Shown here piece after piece: positions 23,601-35,553 of a stretch of 64,000 bases of DNA; the stretch's first letter is position 1; every line of letters begins with the position of its first letter. The translations under genes and the position numbers were made by a program. The DNA is from Rhododendron vialii (lineage: Eukaryota > Streptophyta > Magnoliopsida > Ericales > Ericaceae): contig NC_080568.1 of assembly GCF_030253575.1 (NCBI RefSeq), positions 25,609,501 through 25,673,500 of the forward strand, read 5' to 3'. The notes beneath the pieces were generated by a model, which was not told the origin of the DNA, made no database searches, and was given only the letters and a program-made list of their open reading frames with translations.

Positions 23601-24437
23601 TATATTCAAATTTCAGTAATCAACTGCCGAACTATATAGAAAAAAATTATACATAAGATTTCGGTAACTACACGTCGAAAACATGTTCAAAATTCGGTAA
23701 CCAACTACCGAACTATGTCTACAAAATTATACATAAGTAAATAAGATTATATTTCGGTAACTACACGTCGAAAATATATTCAAACTTCAGTAAACAACTG
23801 CCGAACTATCTATATGGGGAAAACCATGCATACATTTCGATAAATTGCTGTTGAAGAAAAGATTATATTTCGGTAAATACATGTCGAAAATATGTTCAAA
23901 CTACGGTAAAGAACTGCTAAACTTAATACTATATAGGAAAATCATACATACATTTCGGTAACTAGCTGTTGAAAAAAAGATTCTATTTCGGTAACTACAT
24001 GTCAAAAATGCATACAACAAAAAAACAATAAACATATATTTCGGTAATTAGATGCTGAAAATGTATCTCAATTTCGGTAACTAGCTATCGAATATGGTAA
24101 TATTTTACAGTGGTTAGCTACCGAAATTACTTACTTTATTCTGTTCATTCTGTTCGAACCAGAAACATCGACGAAACCCTTGAAAAACTGGGTTTACAAA
24201 ATCCAGACGCCACAACAACAAAACAGAGGCATTGTAAACGGAAAAACTTACCTCCTCACGCGGCTTCCAAGATACAGTGTCCATCACAATATCATTCTTC
24301 TCCTCTGCCATGATATGGTTGTCAATAAAATTTGATTCAATTTCAAAATCAAATCCTACAAGTGGGTCAAAAAATGGATCAATGGAAGGACTTGAACCTT
24401 CCATTGATACAATATATGGTCTTTGCTCCTCCTCCAT
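20637..24437 (-). CDS. MULE transposase with FAR1-like N-terminus and SWIM zinc finger
   Basis: Hand-built exons (minus strand): 24437-24252 (ATG, MEEEQRPYIVSMEG), 23005-22865, 22771-21549 and 21446-20637. The N-terminal part has a FAR1-like DNA-binding region (CPFQLRC...NGNHNHPP). The MULE catalytic core follows, with likely catalytic aspartates in LLMDCTYKTN and VIVTDRELALVNA and the CRWHIGQNV motif. The last exon holds the VES motif and the SWIM finger CGCPIRRIHGLPCAH, then a Lys/Pro-rich linker. It would cut and move the element by binding its terminal repeats. One problem: with GT-AG splicing, exon 3 ends two bases into a codon while exon 4 must start at a codon boundary to read VESEHAKLK. 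The spliced frame therefore hits a stop within nine codons. Confidence 0.9.
22865..23005 (-). repeat. Internally duplicated exon 2 of the transposase gene
   Basis: The exon contains two related 72-bp units. They encode HGSHIGPVTIAPECTTENVS and HGSHIGPMALYDLTREF followed by TTEN. Each unit ends in GAGAAT followed by GTGAGTG, so each carries its own potential splice donor. Use of the first donor (exon end 22937) would drop 24 residues in frame. Confidence 0.85.
23040..24125. repeat. Subterminal tandem array (~116 bp unit) of the inverted-repeat motif
   Basis: Units begin with TTTCGGTAACTACACGTCGA at about 23231, 23347 and 23464 (TTTCGGTTGTTACACGTCGA at 23579), a spacing of 115-117 bp, with decayed copies to 24125. 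Each unit contains three related near-palindromes: TTCGGTAACTACACGTCGAA, TTCGGTAACCAACTGCCGAA and TTCGGTAAGTAGCTGTTGAA. The array fills intron 1 of the transposase gene. It is not a CRISPR array: there are no unique spacers and this is plant DNA. Confidence 0.92.
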
Positions 24438-24718
24438 TGAAAAATTTGAGAGAGAGGAAAAAAGAGAATGATGATTTAGAGAGCCGAGAGAAGAGAAGAT
24501 GAACTGGTACAAAGCCGAGAATGAAGAACTGGAGGTTGTGTGCGTTTTTTTTATTTTCAAACGTGAATGATGATTTTGGGGGGATTTTGAGGGGAAGGGG
24601 GTACTGGATAATTTAGGGATTTTGGTTATAAGGGCATATAGGTCATTTCATGTATAGGTATAAGGGTAAGTAAGTCATTATACATTAGGGGGTCATGTTG
24701 TAATTACTTGCAAATTTT

Positions 24719-24763
24719 TAATGGGCTCCGGGAGAAAATAGAGGGCTGCGAATAGCGGCCCCC
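24719..24763 (-). repeat. Right terminal inverted repeat of the large MULE
   Basis: Reverse complement of the left end with five mismatches in 45 bases. It is followed outside by nine A, matching the A run before the left end. Confidence 0.93.
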
Positions 24764-24975
24764 AAAAAAAAAGAGAGAAACGAAAGAGTTGGGATATTAC
24801 GGTAGTGACCCTTCATTGATACAATTTTGTTATTGGATTTGCAACGATACCACTTTTTGATGGACCTTCATAAAAAGCTGATATATTTCTCTCTCCTTAC
24901 CTCTCTCTCTCTCTTACCAATGGCGCTCGCAAGTCGCAATGCAACTTAAATTTCATCATCTGTGCTGCATGGGAG

Positions 24976-25030
<55 letters not shown>

Positions 25031-25574
25031 AAAGTCCGCACGTGCATCAAAACCACCTCCTAGCACATCACACCTATAAGACGTGCTTGCTCAGGTGAAT
25101 AGCCGACACAGCTGCAATGATACAAAGAAATGTGCTCGTGGTGTGGTGTTAACAGGCTGGTGTAAAGAAAGGTGGTCTTGGTGTGGTGGTAATGGTAGCA
25201 TTCCTGCTAAGAAAGCATTTTAGTTAGCTCTTCCATGAACCAGAAGGCAAACATTACATGCCAGGTACTGATTGTTCTTTTTTCGCCATGAATTCATCTA
25301 TGAATACATTGCTATAAAGCGAATCTGTCTCCTAAACGGCTAGAAATAAGCAACCGTTCAAAGTTCCATCTAAATTCGTAGCTGAAAACATTATGATTCT
25401 CTACAAGCAGGTAATCATATGTATTACTTACATAATTGCAGATATGCCCCATCTGTTTTTTGCCATTTTGGAAGCTCACGATTTGAAGCGTATAGACAAA
25501 AAGTATTTCTATCTTCCTCATTAACTGCAAGAGGAGTTTCTAAACAATAACATGGATAAGCTATGTGACAGTTA
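24764..25574. other. Intergenic between the MULE and the DUF3007 gene
   Basis: Contains a compound (CT)n(CA)n microsatellite at 24976-25031 and the probable 3' untranslated region of the minus-strand DUF3007 gene. No further gene is seen. Confidence 0.6.
24976..25031. repeat. (CT)n(CA)n microsatellite
   Basis: CT dinucleotides followed directly by CA dinucleotides. Confidence 0.97.
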
Positions 25575-28500
25575 TTAGTTGACCTGCTCACCACTACTAG
25601 CCAGGCTTCTCTTCTCTTCCTCTACCTGCTCGAGCAATCCTTCTAACTCTGCTTCGCTTAAGCCTTCCAATCGCTTCTGAAAAACATATACAAAAAAAAA
25701 ACTTCAGATTTAGCCGCAATATGCTGCATGGAATAATTCTATCAGAATATGCTTCGTAAAAGATTTACAATTAGTGAACATGCACGAGGATTTTTCTCGG
25801 ACAAAAGGGCAGCAAAGTGGAAGCCCCAAAAGAGGAAAGAATTTTTTTTAAGGAAAAAATGCACAAAGGAATAAGAAGAAGATAGGAATATGGCTGATGT
25901 GCAAACATATCAATTTCAGAACATGAGAACAAGCTTATAGGCAATCCCTTACCTGTTGAAGATATGTCCTTCACCAGTATAAGATAATGACATCTTGCTT
26001 AGCAAAAAGAAAAAGAAAAAGATAATGACATCTTTGATGATAATGTACGTTTGTGAAACGAATCAAACTAGTTTCTCATTTTGTTTTTTCAGTGAGCAAT
26101 ACTAAACAATCTACTTGAACTTGACCCATGCTCGTCTCAGTAAAAGCAAGTTAAGATCGAGTTGTTATAAAACAAGTCAACCTAGAAACAACTTTTGAGT
26201 TCATTGATCTTTTTTGGAGCTCGGCTCCATAAATATAACTCAATTCTAGGGCTACATAGAAAACAATGCACCAAGAGCTGAGCTCATGATTAAGTTGATT
26301 GAAGGTCATTTAAAACCAGCTCAAACTGCAAAGAAGCAAAGCTTCAACAGATTTAAGCTCATAAAGTTTTCAGGCAAAGCTTAAGAGCCCATTACAAGAC
26401 TTGACTTGACTCATCCACAGACCTAGTTACCACTTTTTGAATCAAAGAGAAATATCGAAAGCTGCTTATAATTTTTCTCCTCACAATTTCCAGAAACAGT
26501 TAGATATGGGTCTGAGAGTAGGATACTCTTTTGGTCCACTTAGTCACTGGAAACTGAAAGACATATCAATGCAACATCTTGAGATGGACTGTTTTTCATG
26601 GAGTACGTAACATATTTCCTATAGAATATAAACAGAGTGAGGAAGCGCAACGTGGTAATTATAATGTCATGCTTTCTTGTTACTTTTAACCATTTAAGTG
26701 ACCAAAAAGGCCAAATATCAAAAGTAGACACGGGCATGAAACACAAAACCAAGATGCATGTCACATTTAGAAAACAAGAAGAAACCAACACTGAATGCAG
26801 TATGAAGTAAAAACTTACCTCCATGACTTTGTTTTCGTAGTCACGTAATTGTTGAGCATATGTCATTTCCTTGTTTGAGACTCTAAAGATGTATGTGGAA
26901 ATCCACCCAACTGTTAGGCCCAAGACTAACACCAACTGAACAACGTTCCCAGCTTGTAAGGGATCAACTCCCAAAAACTGCAAAAGAAGATAAACGAAGA
27001 CTAAATGCACGATCAAACCATACAATGAATAATTCCTATGCAGCACATCGATGGGCTTGCACCATATTCCATGAACACATAAGATGAAAAACTGGAACCT
27101 TCTTTTTATCTCTTCAGGTCTAATCTGCAAATCTTGCAGAAAAAAACTTTCTATATAATTGGCACAACTAAACATAGAAATCCTAACTTGATAAATGGTC
27201 TGACCTACGAAGAACGGATACGGATATGAGATATGGGTATGATAAGATATGGATATGGCGATACAACAAAATTTAAAATAGTAGGTTAAGGATACGTTTG
27301 TCAAAAGAATGTTATCTTCACGATTTCTAGTATTGTTCTATATACAAAAGTAAATCCAAATCTATGTTCAAACATTCGACACTTGACAAGTAATCAGATC
27401 ATTGTGACGGATTGTGGAAGCAACCAAGAGCCAAACATACCATCACAACTTTATTACATAGGATTAAGATACTAGAAGTAGAACCTATAACAAACTAAAC
27501 AAAGGCAACATACCCCCCAAAATTCCAAAATATGAAAAGAAATGGAGCCTCGCTTATCCCCGCCGTATCCTTTTTTGTATCCTAATAAAAAGAAATTTGT
27601 CGTATTGGATACATGTCTGGTCGTATGGTATGTGTATCCGCATCCGATATGCATATGGGGTCTATTTCGAAGTATCCGTGCTTCATAGGGTCAAACTGAC
27701 TATCAAACACTGTCTGACGATAGAGTCTAGTTAATACTACTACAAATAGAACTATTGTACAAAGAAGATGTGAGGCAAGAATGAATAAGCAACAGATAAA
27801 TGGGAGAAGGAAGGCAATGCACCTCCAGTCCACTTTTCAGGCCAATGCCAGCTAGAGTAACTCCAAGTCCAATCAACAAAACATCCTTCCTTGAGTATCC
27901 AAATGGCGTCTGCAGTAGGATTAAGTAACAGATATGACTACTTGCATAGTTGCATCCAAATGACAAAGATTAAAGCTCGGCAATAAAACTTGAGTCTTCC
28001 ATTGAAAACTCACAATAGTCTTGCATTAAGAGATTTAAATAGAGGTCAAGGCATTTTTCTTGAAATGGAAACCAAATTTTGTGTCTTGAATTCAAGTTAA
28101 TAAAAGATGATAGACGGGCTTCCTGGGTATACTTGGGTGTTTTGGCATCTGCAGGGAGATATCAATGTGTCATCGGAATCCAAGAAGCTTGAGATAGCTT
28201 ACACTACATAGACAAGAACAGTTCAAGTATGTAGAACCCATCGCTCTAAAAATGTCAGCTATCAGTGTTCGCTAAAGTACAACTGCTGTAACCTCTAGTT
28301 GCAGGCTTGCAGCTATGGTATAGCAACTGCAGCATAGCATTAGCTCATCACTAGCAATAGTTTGGTAGGTATCACTGAATGAAAACATAGCTTTAGCACA
28401 AAACGAGTGCAGCACAGGACAAAGAGAATGATCTTTGACAACTAACACAGAGAAATCTGATGAAAGTAACTGTGTATAAATAGGAATATATCTTGCATGC

Positions 28501-31093
28501 TGTCACTTCAAACTGTCCGGTTCAACCACCACGAAATTACTAGCCAAGACTTTGTACCTAAATCTAAAACCTTCCCCACAAATTCTGTACAGTTAATCAA
28601 TGTTAAAGAGTACAAAAGAATCAAAGATATTATACATGAAGCAAGTAAACATTTTATTGTCAAGCGAAATAAATTTTGATTCATTTATTGTCTAAAAATA
28701 CATTTCATCTGGCTCAGCACACAAGAAGCCTACAACCAGAATAAGAATGGAAGAACGAAACATCATTTTCATTCATAAGGAGGTGCTTATACATGCCTTG
28801 GCCCCATCAGAGGATTCAACTTCACTGCCACTAGAGTTCGGTGGATTACTGCATCTTGGGATTGGAAATGTCACTTTCTTTGGTATCATGCTATAGGATC
28901 CTTTCTTTGGAAAAACAGTAATTTCCTCGGAATATAATCTTTTTGAGAGCACTCTTTCTACAATACAGAAATAAAAGCACAAAATTAGGGAAACCATGTC
29001 ATCCTACAAAAGAAGCAAACTAAATCACAAATCCTTCTAATCCATTGAGAAGGATTCAGGCAAATACAAACAGTTCTTCTTATGGACCAATTAAGATAAC
29101 ATGACAAGTTTAAGCTCGGCCCGTTCAAGCAGTGAAAAAAGTAGCATGAGGCCTGTTATTAACATTACTCGCATGATTCATTTCTAGAACTAAGGATCCT
29201 AACCCTGGATAGTTGATGAATCTGGACATACCTGCATTTAAGCCTAATATATGTAGGATTATTCTAAACTCCACCCAAAGGGTGTAGGATAATAAGTAAA
29301 AGGTTCATTGACATCCGAGAAAGAAGTTTAGATATTTGTGAAAGTGTATTAATATCTGTGAGATATGCATTGACATCCGAACTTGTTTGAAATTATGTGT
29401 ATATTATCCTTCACCTAATGGGCGGAGGTTAGCAAAACCGATATATATAAACAACTGATGAAGAGGCTCGTTTGACAAATTTGAAGTATCGTATTAGAAG
29501 ATGCCCTGCGTACCATTATTACCAAAATGCGAGGAATGAGCCTTTATTCGTAAATTATCATTGGTGATCTTAATAAGCTTTCTTCTGTCTACCTACAGAT
29601 AGATGTCCTACTTCGGATCAACTGTCACACACACACATACACAAATAGAGCAAACAACTTCAATAGTGTTCTAAGGAAGTTCAACCAAATACTTTGAGGC
29701 GAAAAACTTTGTATAAAACCAAAGAAAGAGCTCTGAAAAAGCACAAGAGGAGAAGGAGGAGTAGGAGAAAAGAACGAGACTTTGATCGATCTCGTGACTT
29801 CGACTGGCACACGATTGTGGATAGGAGAGACCTCGATTGTTTTGTCCAAGTAGGTGGATTACAAAGACTTTGATCAGATGTGAAAGAAGTATGCGTTCTT
29901 TTTCGCTTTGAGGGCTAGTATTTTAAGGATTTTTCCTATTTTTCAAAGCAACTTCAAAGAGGCAATCACAAGGAGAGGCGCGCGCCTCGAGTAACTATAG
30001 TGGGTTGCTCTCCCGTTGCCTTGCCCCATACTCCTTGAGGGGCAAACCATGAGCCAAATTGGGCCTCAGTCCTACGTGCACGGCTAGGCACAGCTTTAAC
30101 AACCATCTTCCTTCTTTTTCCTCCTTTATCTTTGTTTTTCTTTTTTCAATCTTGTGGGTTGGGGATGGATGTGAAGGTCCTAATACCAACCAACTCTTCT
30201 CCTACATGTATACACGAAAAGTTGAAAACCCATCTCAACTTCTAACAAGGAGAAACACTGCTGATGAAAAAGTATAGAACAATGGCAATTCTGAATCAAG
30301 TCTGATAACATTTAGATACTGATTGCCATTGTGCACTGCATAAATTGAGCCATAGAACAGAGTTGCGCAAAGTGATACAAGAGCAAGCAGGAAACAACTT
30401 ACGGGGAGTTTAACTGAAATGCAGTACCTAATAAGCAAATTTAGATTACTCCAACATTATAAAACAAAAAAAAATACACTAAGTGCCAAATCCCACAGAG
30501 AATATTCACAGAATAGATCCCAACGAGCAGATTTAGATATACACATCATTTCACTGGGATTGGGGGTCATAAACAGGTCGAACAGTTAATTGTTCAAGTT
30601 TGATTTGAAACTTAACGCGCTTCAAAACATGTTCAAGTTTATGCTTGTTTATGTGATGAGCTGATCTCGAACGAGCTTTATCAAGCCATAGACGATCTCG
30701 AGTATCTCGGAAATTTTTTATACATCACAAGCCAAAGGAGCCGAGTAGTAGCTTTTTTGAGCTTGCTATGAAATCTTAAATGAGCTTCAGAAAAATGTTC
30801 AAGCTTGGTTTATCTATGTATCAAACTGATCTTGAAAGAGCTTTTAAGAAACAAGCACAAGCTCGAACTCGAGTAGCCTGGGTCGTTTATCAGCTCTAAC
30901 TAGAACGAAACCAAATTCCAATTCATGATGTATAAAAATCTCTACTAAGAACTATCAACTCACCTCCCGCGAAACCCACAATGGTTCTGACCCTTGGCAG
31001 TGACGACGGAAGAGCCGAAACACCCACTACGGAAATCGCCCCTTTTTTGCATAAAACTGTGGTATTGACACTTGTGTGTTGCAAAGAAGCCAT
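25575..31093 (-). CDS. DUF3007 chloroplast membrane protein, five exons
   Basis: Exons (minus strand): 31093-30964, 28957-28797, 27909-27823, 26977-26819 and 25676-25575, with consistent phases, giving 212 residues. The first ~95 residues (MASLQHTSVNTTVLCKKGAI...) look like a plastid transit peptide and linker. The conserved core is TPFGYSRKDVLLIGLGVTL, FLGVDPLQAGNVVQLVLVLG and WISTYIFRVSNKEMTYAQQL, with two predicted membrane helices. The tail KRLEGLSEAELEGLLEQVEE is a charged helix. The family is shared by cyanobacteria and plant chloroplasts, and its function is not known to me. Intron 2 appears to start with GC (AAG|GCATGT). Introns 1 and 3 carry possible MITEs. No coding lesion is visible. 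Confidence 0.88.
27205..27688. mobile_element. hAT-like MITE in intron 3 of the DUF3007 gene
   Basis: The left end CTACGAAGAACGGATACGGA matches the right end in reverse complement (CTATGAAGCACGGATACTTC). Flanks are GGTCTGAC (27197-27204) and GGTCAAAC (27689-27696), a 6/8 match compatible with an old 8-bp duplication. Degenerate GGATATG/GTATCC repeats fill the ends. Confidence 0.6.
29264..29432. mobile_element. Candidate short foldback element in intron 1 of the DUF3007 gene
   Basis: About 30 bases at the left (CTAAACTCCACCCAAAGGG...) pair with the right end (reverse complement CTAACCTCCGCCCATTAGG...). Both end in GGATAAT. No clear target duplication was found. Confidence 0.45.
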
Positions 31094-31918
31094 TCCAGCT
31101 GCCTTCTCTTCCTTCTATCCACTAATTTTTTGGCCATGGTACAGAGGGTAAGCAACCAAACGTATTGGAGAAGATGATATGGAGAGATGCGAGAAAGATA
31201 AACCTCTCATAATTATGCAAAAAATTGTTCGAAACGGGTACCTGGTAGTATTGCAAGAGATGATGAATGATGCAAAGCTGAAGGGAAAATGGGTATGAGA
31301 ATTGGAATGATCTGCTGCCTCTTGTTGAATGCGGAGTTGAGTTGAGTGGCTCAAGTGCTGCCTCCTAGACTGCTAGTAAAAGAATATCTAGAGGCCTTGA
31401 TGGTTTTGAACGAAATTAGATAGATAACCCGCTTCTTAAAACTAAACAAGAAATGTATAGTAGTAGTAAATACTACTTTGTTTGGGGACTTGTTTTGGGA
31501 CTTGTGGAAAGAAACAGAAATGAAGGGAAAATTAAATAAAAATTCTCTCCCATTGTTTGATTCGGACATTCGGAGAAAGTGGAGAGAAAATAGAAGTATT
31601 TAGAATTGTGAATAATTCATTTTTCCTCTTATTTTCGTCTAATTTTTTTTTCACATTTTCCTTTCTCTAGTCTTGCCTTTTCCAACTTTCCTCAAGTTTC
31701 CAAACAAGCCTAACTGTCGTGTTCACATTCATCGACTACTGGCCGGTCAAGCCACTTCTGTGTCAACTTACATGAATCTCAATTAATTATTTTTCCGATC
31801 TGATTCAAAGTAGATCCTCCACACCCGACCAAGAACTTAAAACTAACTATAAATGTGTGTGTGGTGTGCACGTTCATTGAGTTTGAGTCGTACTTGTACA
31901 GAGTACAAAATAGAGTAA

Positions 31919-32271
31919 GAGCATCTCCGACCCTTGACTTTAAATTTGGGATGCCAATTTATTTTGAAGGCTGATGTGGCATTTTGACATCTCCAATATG
32001 ACATCAAAACCTCCTCTCCAATCCTTATGTCAAATTCTATTTATTTGACATCAAATTATCCTTCTCCAACCCTTATGTCAAAATACAAATGGTCATTTTT
32101 TGAAATTTGGCATGGAGGAGGGTGGCTGTCAAAGTTGACATGAGAAGGCTTGCCTTCAATTCCACGTGTATTTGGCATCAAAGAAGGCTGTTAGGTTGGA
32201 TTGAATTTTGGTGTCAATTTTTACCTTTAAAATGTTCACGTAGGAATTGACATATCTCATTGGAGATGCTC
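31919..32271. mobile_element. Tourist-like (PIF/Harbinger) MITE
   Basis: Ends GAGCATCTCCGACCC and, at the right, ATTGGAGATGCTC form terminal inverted repeats. The flanks are TAA on both sides (31916-31918 and 32272-32274), the 3-bp duplication typical of PIF/Harbinger elements. It is 353 bp with no coding capacity. Confidence 0.85.
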
Positions 32272-32274
32272 TAA

Positions 32275-33241
32275 GTCCATCTAACTACAGTATTAAACGA
32301 GTTTCACTTTAAAATTTTAAGCCGAATTCCATTAGAATTTAACTTTTTTAATCCCGTTCAATGAACCTATTTACTTATTTTATAAAACTCTAATTTTCTT
32401 TAACAAATTCTTCATATAACTTTTTTTTTTTTTTAAATCTTAAAAAACTTTGTATAGTGCAATTTTTGCATGATATTCTAAAAACTAGAACAAACACCTA
32501 TACGTATTTTCTGTTTCTAAGATCTTTTTGCTAAACACATGCACTAAACGTCTTATGTGGTCCAGTCGGAGTGGATTTCAGGAGAGGTTTCAAAAGTTGG
32601 GTCCCATTCGGTCCGAGTTGCTCAATCCAACCCAACATTATATATGGACCTGATAAGTCTGAATCTGCGTAAAATGGGCAGAGATTATTGGTATTTTGGA
32701 TGAAGATAATGCCACGACGACTTTTACTAGTGCCACGATTTGGTCATGTCTTTTTACAGTTCTACCCCTAATCCTTGTCTCTCATCTCTCTGTGACAAAC
32801 CCACACACGTCTTTGCCTGCTCCCTTTCTCACAAACTCCCTCACATTTAATTGCTCCTTTTTTTCTATTCCCATTCCAATCCAGCTACTCGTTTTTTGAA
32901 AAATCGATGGAAAGGGCAATGGAATTGTGATTGATCAGATATCTTTTGCTTTCATTTTGGGATACAAACCCATCTCCGTGCCGCCGACTATAAGTAGATA
33001 GATGCCTTTTTTCTTTTTCTTCATAACAAAAAGTGATTAATCATTCAAATCGGGCAACGTTTATCAATACAGTCATCACCAAATTTCTATCCTGATCTAG
33101 ATTTCTGTAATTTAACACATGGAAAATGTTGCTGCTCTCTGGTAATTATCCGTTTGCATTCATCGTCCTAGGTTCGAGACAGGGATTTAATTGAAGCATC
33201 GAAAGAGATTGAATGGAGCAAGGTTTTTATTTTTTATTTTT

Positions 33242-33289
<48 letters not shown>

Positions 33290-35553
33290 GGGCGGTGGTT
33301 GAAACTTGGCCATGTGGCGGCAGTCAATGAGGATTGAAGGCAAGGTGAGCAGGAACACAAGAGGACTTTGGTTGCTCTGCTCTGTAGACCCGAAACAATT
33401 GGAAGAGAGAGAGAGACGTGGAAAAGTTTGCTTTACAGCAGGTAAGGGTATGGCAGTAAAAGAAGAAAACATGTCGTGACACTAAAAATATGTGTCGTGG
33501 CATTATCCTCGGGTATTTTGCCTGATATAACCCATTAGTGTGAAAATTTCCTTTGCTATTTTTTCATTTTTAATGGAATGGATGCTACAAAGGTGCAAGT
33601 TAAGCCTATTGTAATGGAATAGGTCCACCTGACCCTAAAAGTTCTCCCCTACAAAAAAAAAGGGTACTCCTCGGAGCCCAAGTTGCCCAACTCAAGTCCA
33701 AGGTGCCACCATATATACCACTCTCAAGTTTCTATATCTAACCCATGTAAGATTGAGCCTATTTTATCGGTTCTTTATACAAACAAGCCAAGCTCAAGTA
33801 TGGGCTTTAGGCTCGTTCAGTAAACAAGTCAAGCTCGAGCCATATAAAGCTTGACTTCACTCGTTTGCACCCGCAGTAGTGGACTTCAGATCCAACTTCG
33901 AATTCATATATTCCTGAGTTTGAAATGTTCTTGTGAAGGAGCGCTAACTTTTCACTTGGACCCACTACTCAAAATGTTGGATGGAAATTTCTAATTTGTG
34001 CCCAGATTAGGAAACTGACTCTACTTTTCGAATCTATTTCAGAACTTTCAGTGGTTTTCCTAATACCAAAAGTTGTTAGAAGGTATCCATAATGATTTCT
34101 ATTGCAGAAGTTGGTATCACAAATAGTTTTGTACAGTTGTCCTATTATTTGGAGTGCTGAATGATTTGCAAGCTACTAGCTAGTATACATGAGAGAGCGA
34201 CCCCTAACCTAGAAAAGATTTGAAATTTGAAATATTTTTATCGTTTTCATGTATAAGATTCTATGGTTTAGAGAATTCAAATCCCAATAAACTTATGTAG
34301 CCTAATGTGCATAAAGCTTTTCCAAATTTTATACTGAAACACATGTATGGTTAAGGAAGAAAGACCTCCGACTTTAATGGAGCTTCCCTCGGTGAGATTG
34401 GATCCCGAGATTAGTCGAGGTGCTTGTAGGTTGGCCCGAATGAAAATCAAAGAAAGAAGATAGATCTCGCTTCATATATACGTGTATTTTTATGTGTGCA
34501 GATATGGTAGGCCATGGGACTTGCCAAGAAGAAGAAAAGAAGGTAGGTGGACCGGCCAAATAGAATAGGAATAATGTTTGAAGAGATTGATTGTGCCATG
34601 TCCTATCATTAGGTTGGTGGTGTCCTCAAGCGATATCTCTGCTACATTGCCCAACTCTTGTTTCCATCCCTCACCATGTGCTCACCCCAATAAATAAGTT
34701 TGGTAGCTGGGTCTGTGCTAAAATGACCACTAGCATCATCGAATGAGCCTTATAGACTCCCACCATATCGTCTGCACCAAAAATTGTCTATACCTTTGTT
34801 CCCGTGCACTTTCAATTGAAGGATTGCGCAATTTTAACAAGGTGACGGTTGGCTGTATAGGAAGAAACTTTTGTGCAATCACATGAATGAAAATACATGG
34901 GAACAGAGGTACAGAAGATTTAACTTCTTCTAGAGGACACACTAGCGCAGAATGCAAAGAAATGTCGGTTCACTCCCACTATTGCACTTGGCGCATACTC
35001 TTCGAGAAGGTAATCGTGTTGTCGATACACATTTAAACCAGGACACGCATCTTTGTCAGTGTCCAAAATAAGATTCAAGCCATGCTCGCGGCTGCTATGG
35101 CCGCGCGGGGTTGCTTTTGTTAGTGGAGTTGCCCCTTAATTAGTTTTACTTGTTGCTCAACTGTTTTTCTGGTGAACCAAAAATAAGGAATCCAATAGGC
35201 TTTCTTGTTTGATGAACATGAATTAATGTTGTTGTACTAACCACTGTTAGTTGGATAGAAAACTTATGCAACCCTCCTTCCAAGACAAGAAAGCTGTTAC
35301 TCATACTTCATTACCCCAAAAAACAAAAAATTTTAAGAAATAAAAACTACTAAAATTAAGCTAATTAATGCCAAAAGGAAATCCAAATTTAAAAAAATGC
35401 CAAAAACATTCATCGAGTTGTTTAATTAAAAATACCCAACAACATTTTACAACCTCCCTCACTCTCTCCCTCCCAACCACTACCATTTGGCTTAAGTTCA
35501 ATATATTTTCCAACAGGCTGTCATATGCCAAACAAACTCTTACCCTTCACCCT
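32275..35553. other. Intergenic, no gene seen
   Basis: AT-rich sequence with a (GA)n microsatellite at 33245-33287. The short reading frames look random. The last part is probably promoter DNA for the PADRE gene. Confidence 0.55.
33245..33287. repeat. (GA)n microsatellite
   Basis: 43 bp of GA dinucleotides. Confidence 0.97.

Larger units (their letters stand above)
10378..24763. mobile_element. Giant Mutator-like element with transposase-OTU and plant mobile domain genes
   Basis: Both ends carry the same inverted repeat, including GCTATTCGCAGCCC and TATTTTCTCCCG, and the outermost bases are GGGGGC. The ends are flanked by runs of 8 A (10370-10377) and 9 A (24764-24772), consistent with a 9-bp Mutator-type target duplication, though a homopolymer cannot prove it. 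The 14,386 bp contain a PMD gene on the + strand (13163-17591) and a transposase plus OTU unit on the - strand (24437-20113). The two converge with about 2.5 kb of non-coding DNA between them. Autonomous Mutator elements such as maize MuDR also carry a convergent second gene. Long non-coding arms hold repeated motifs. Small lesions in both units suggest this copy is at least partly decayed. Confidence 0.93.

Noticed and set aside
23231-23690. Regular repeats resembling a CRISPR array
   Set aside because: The whole 116-bp unit repeats, with no unique spacers, and the DNA is a plant transposon.
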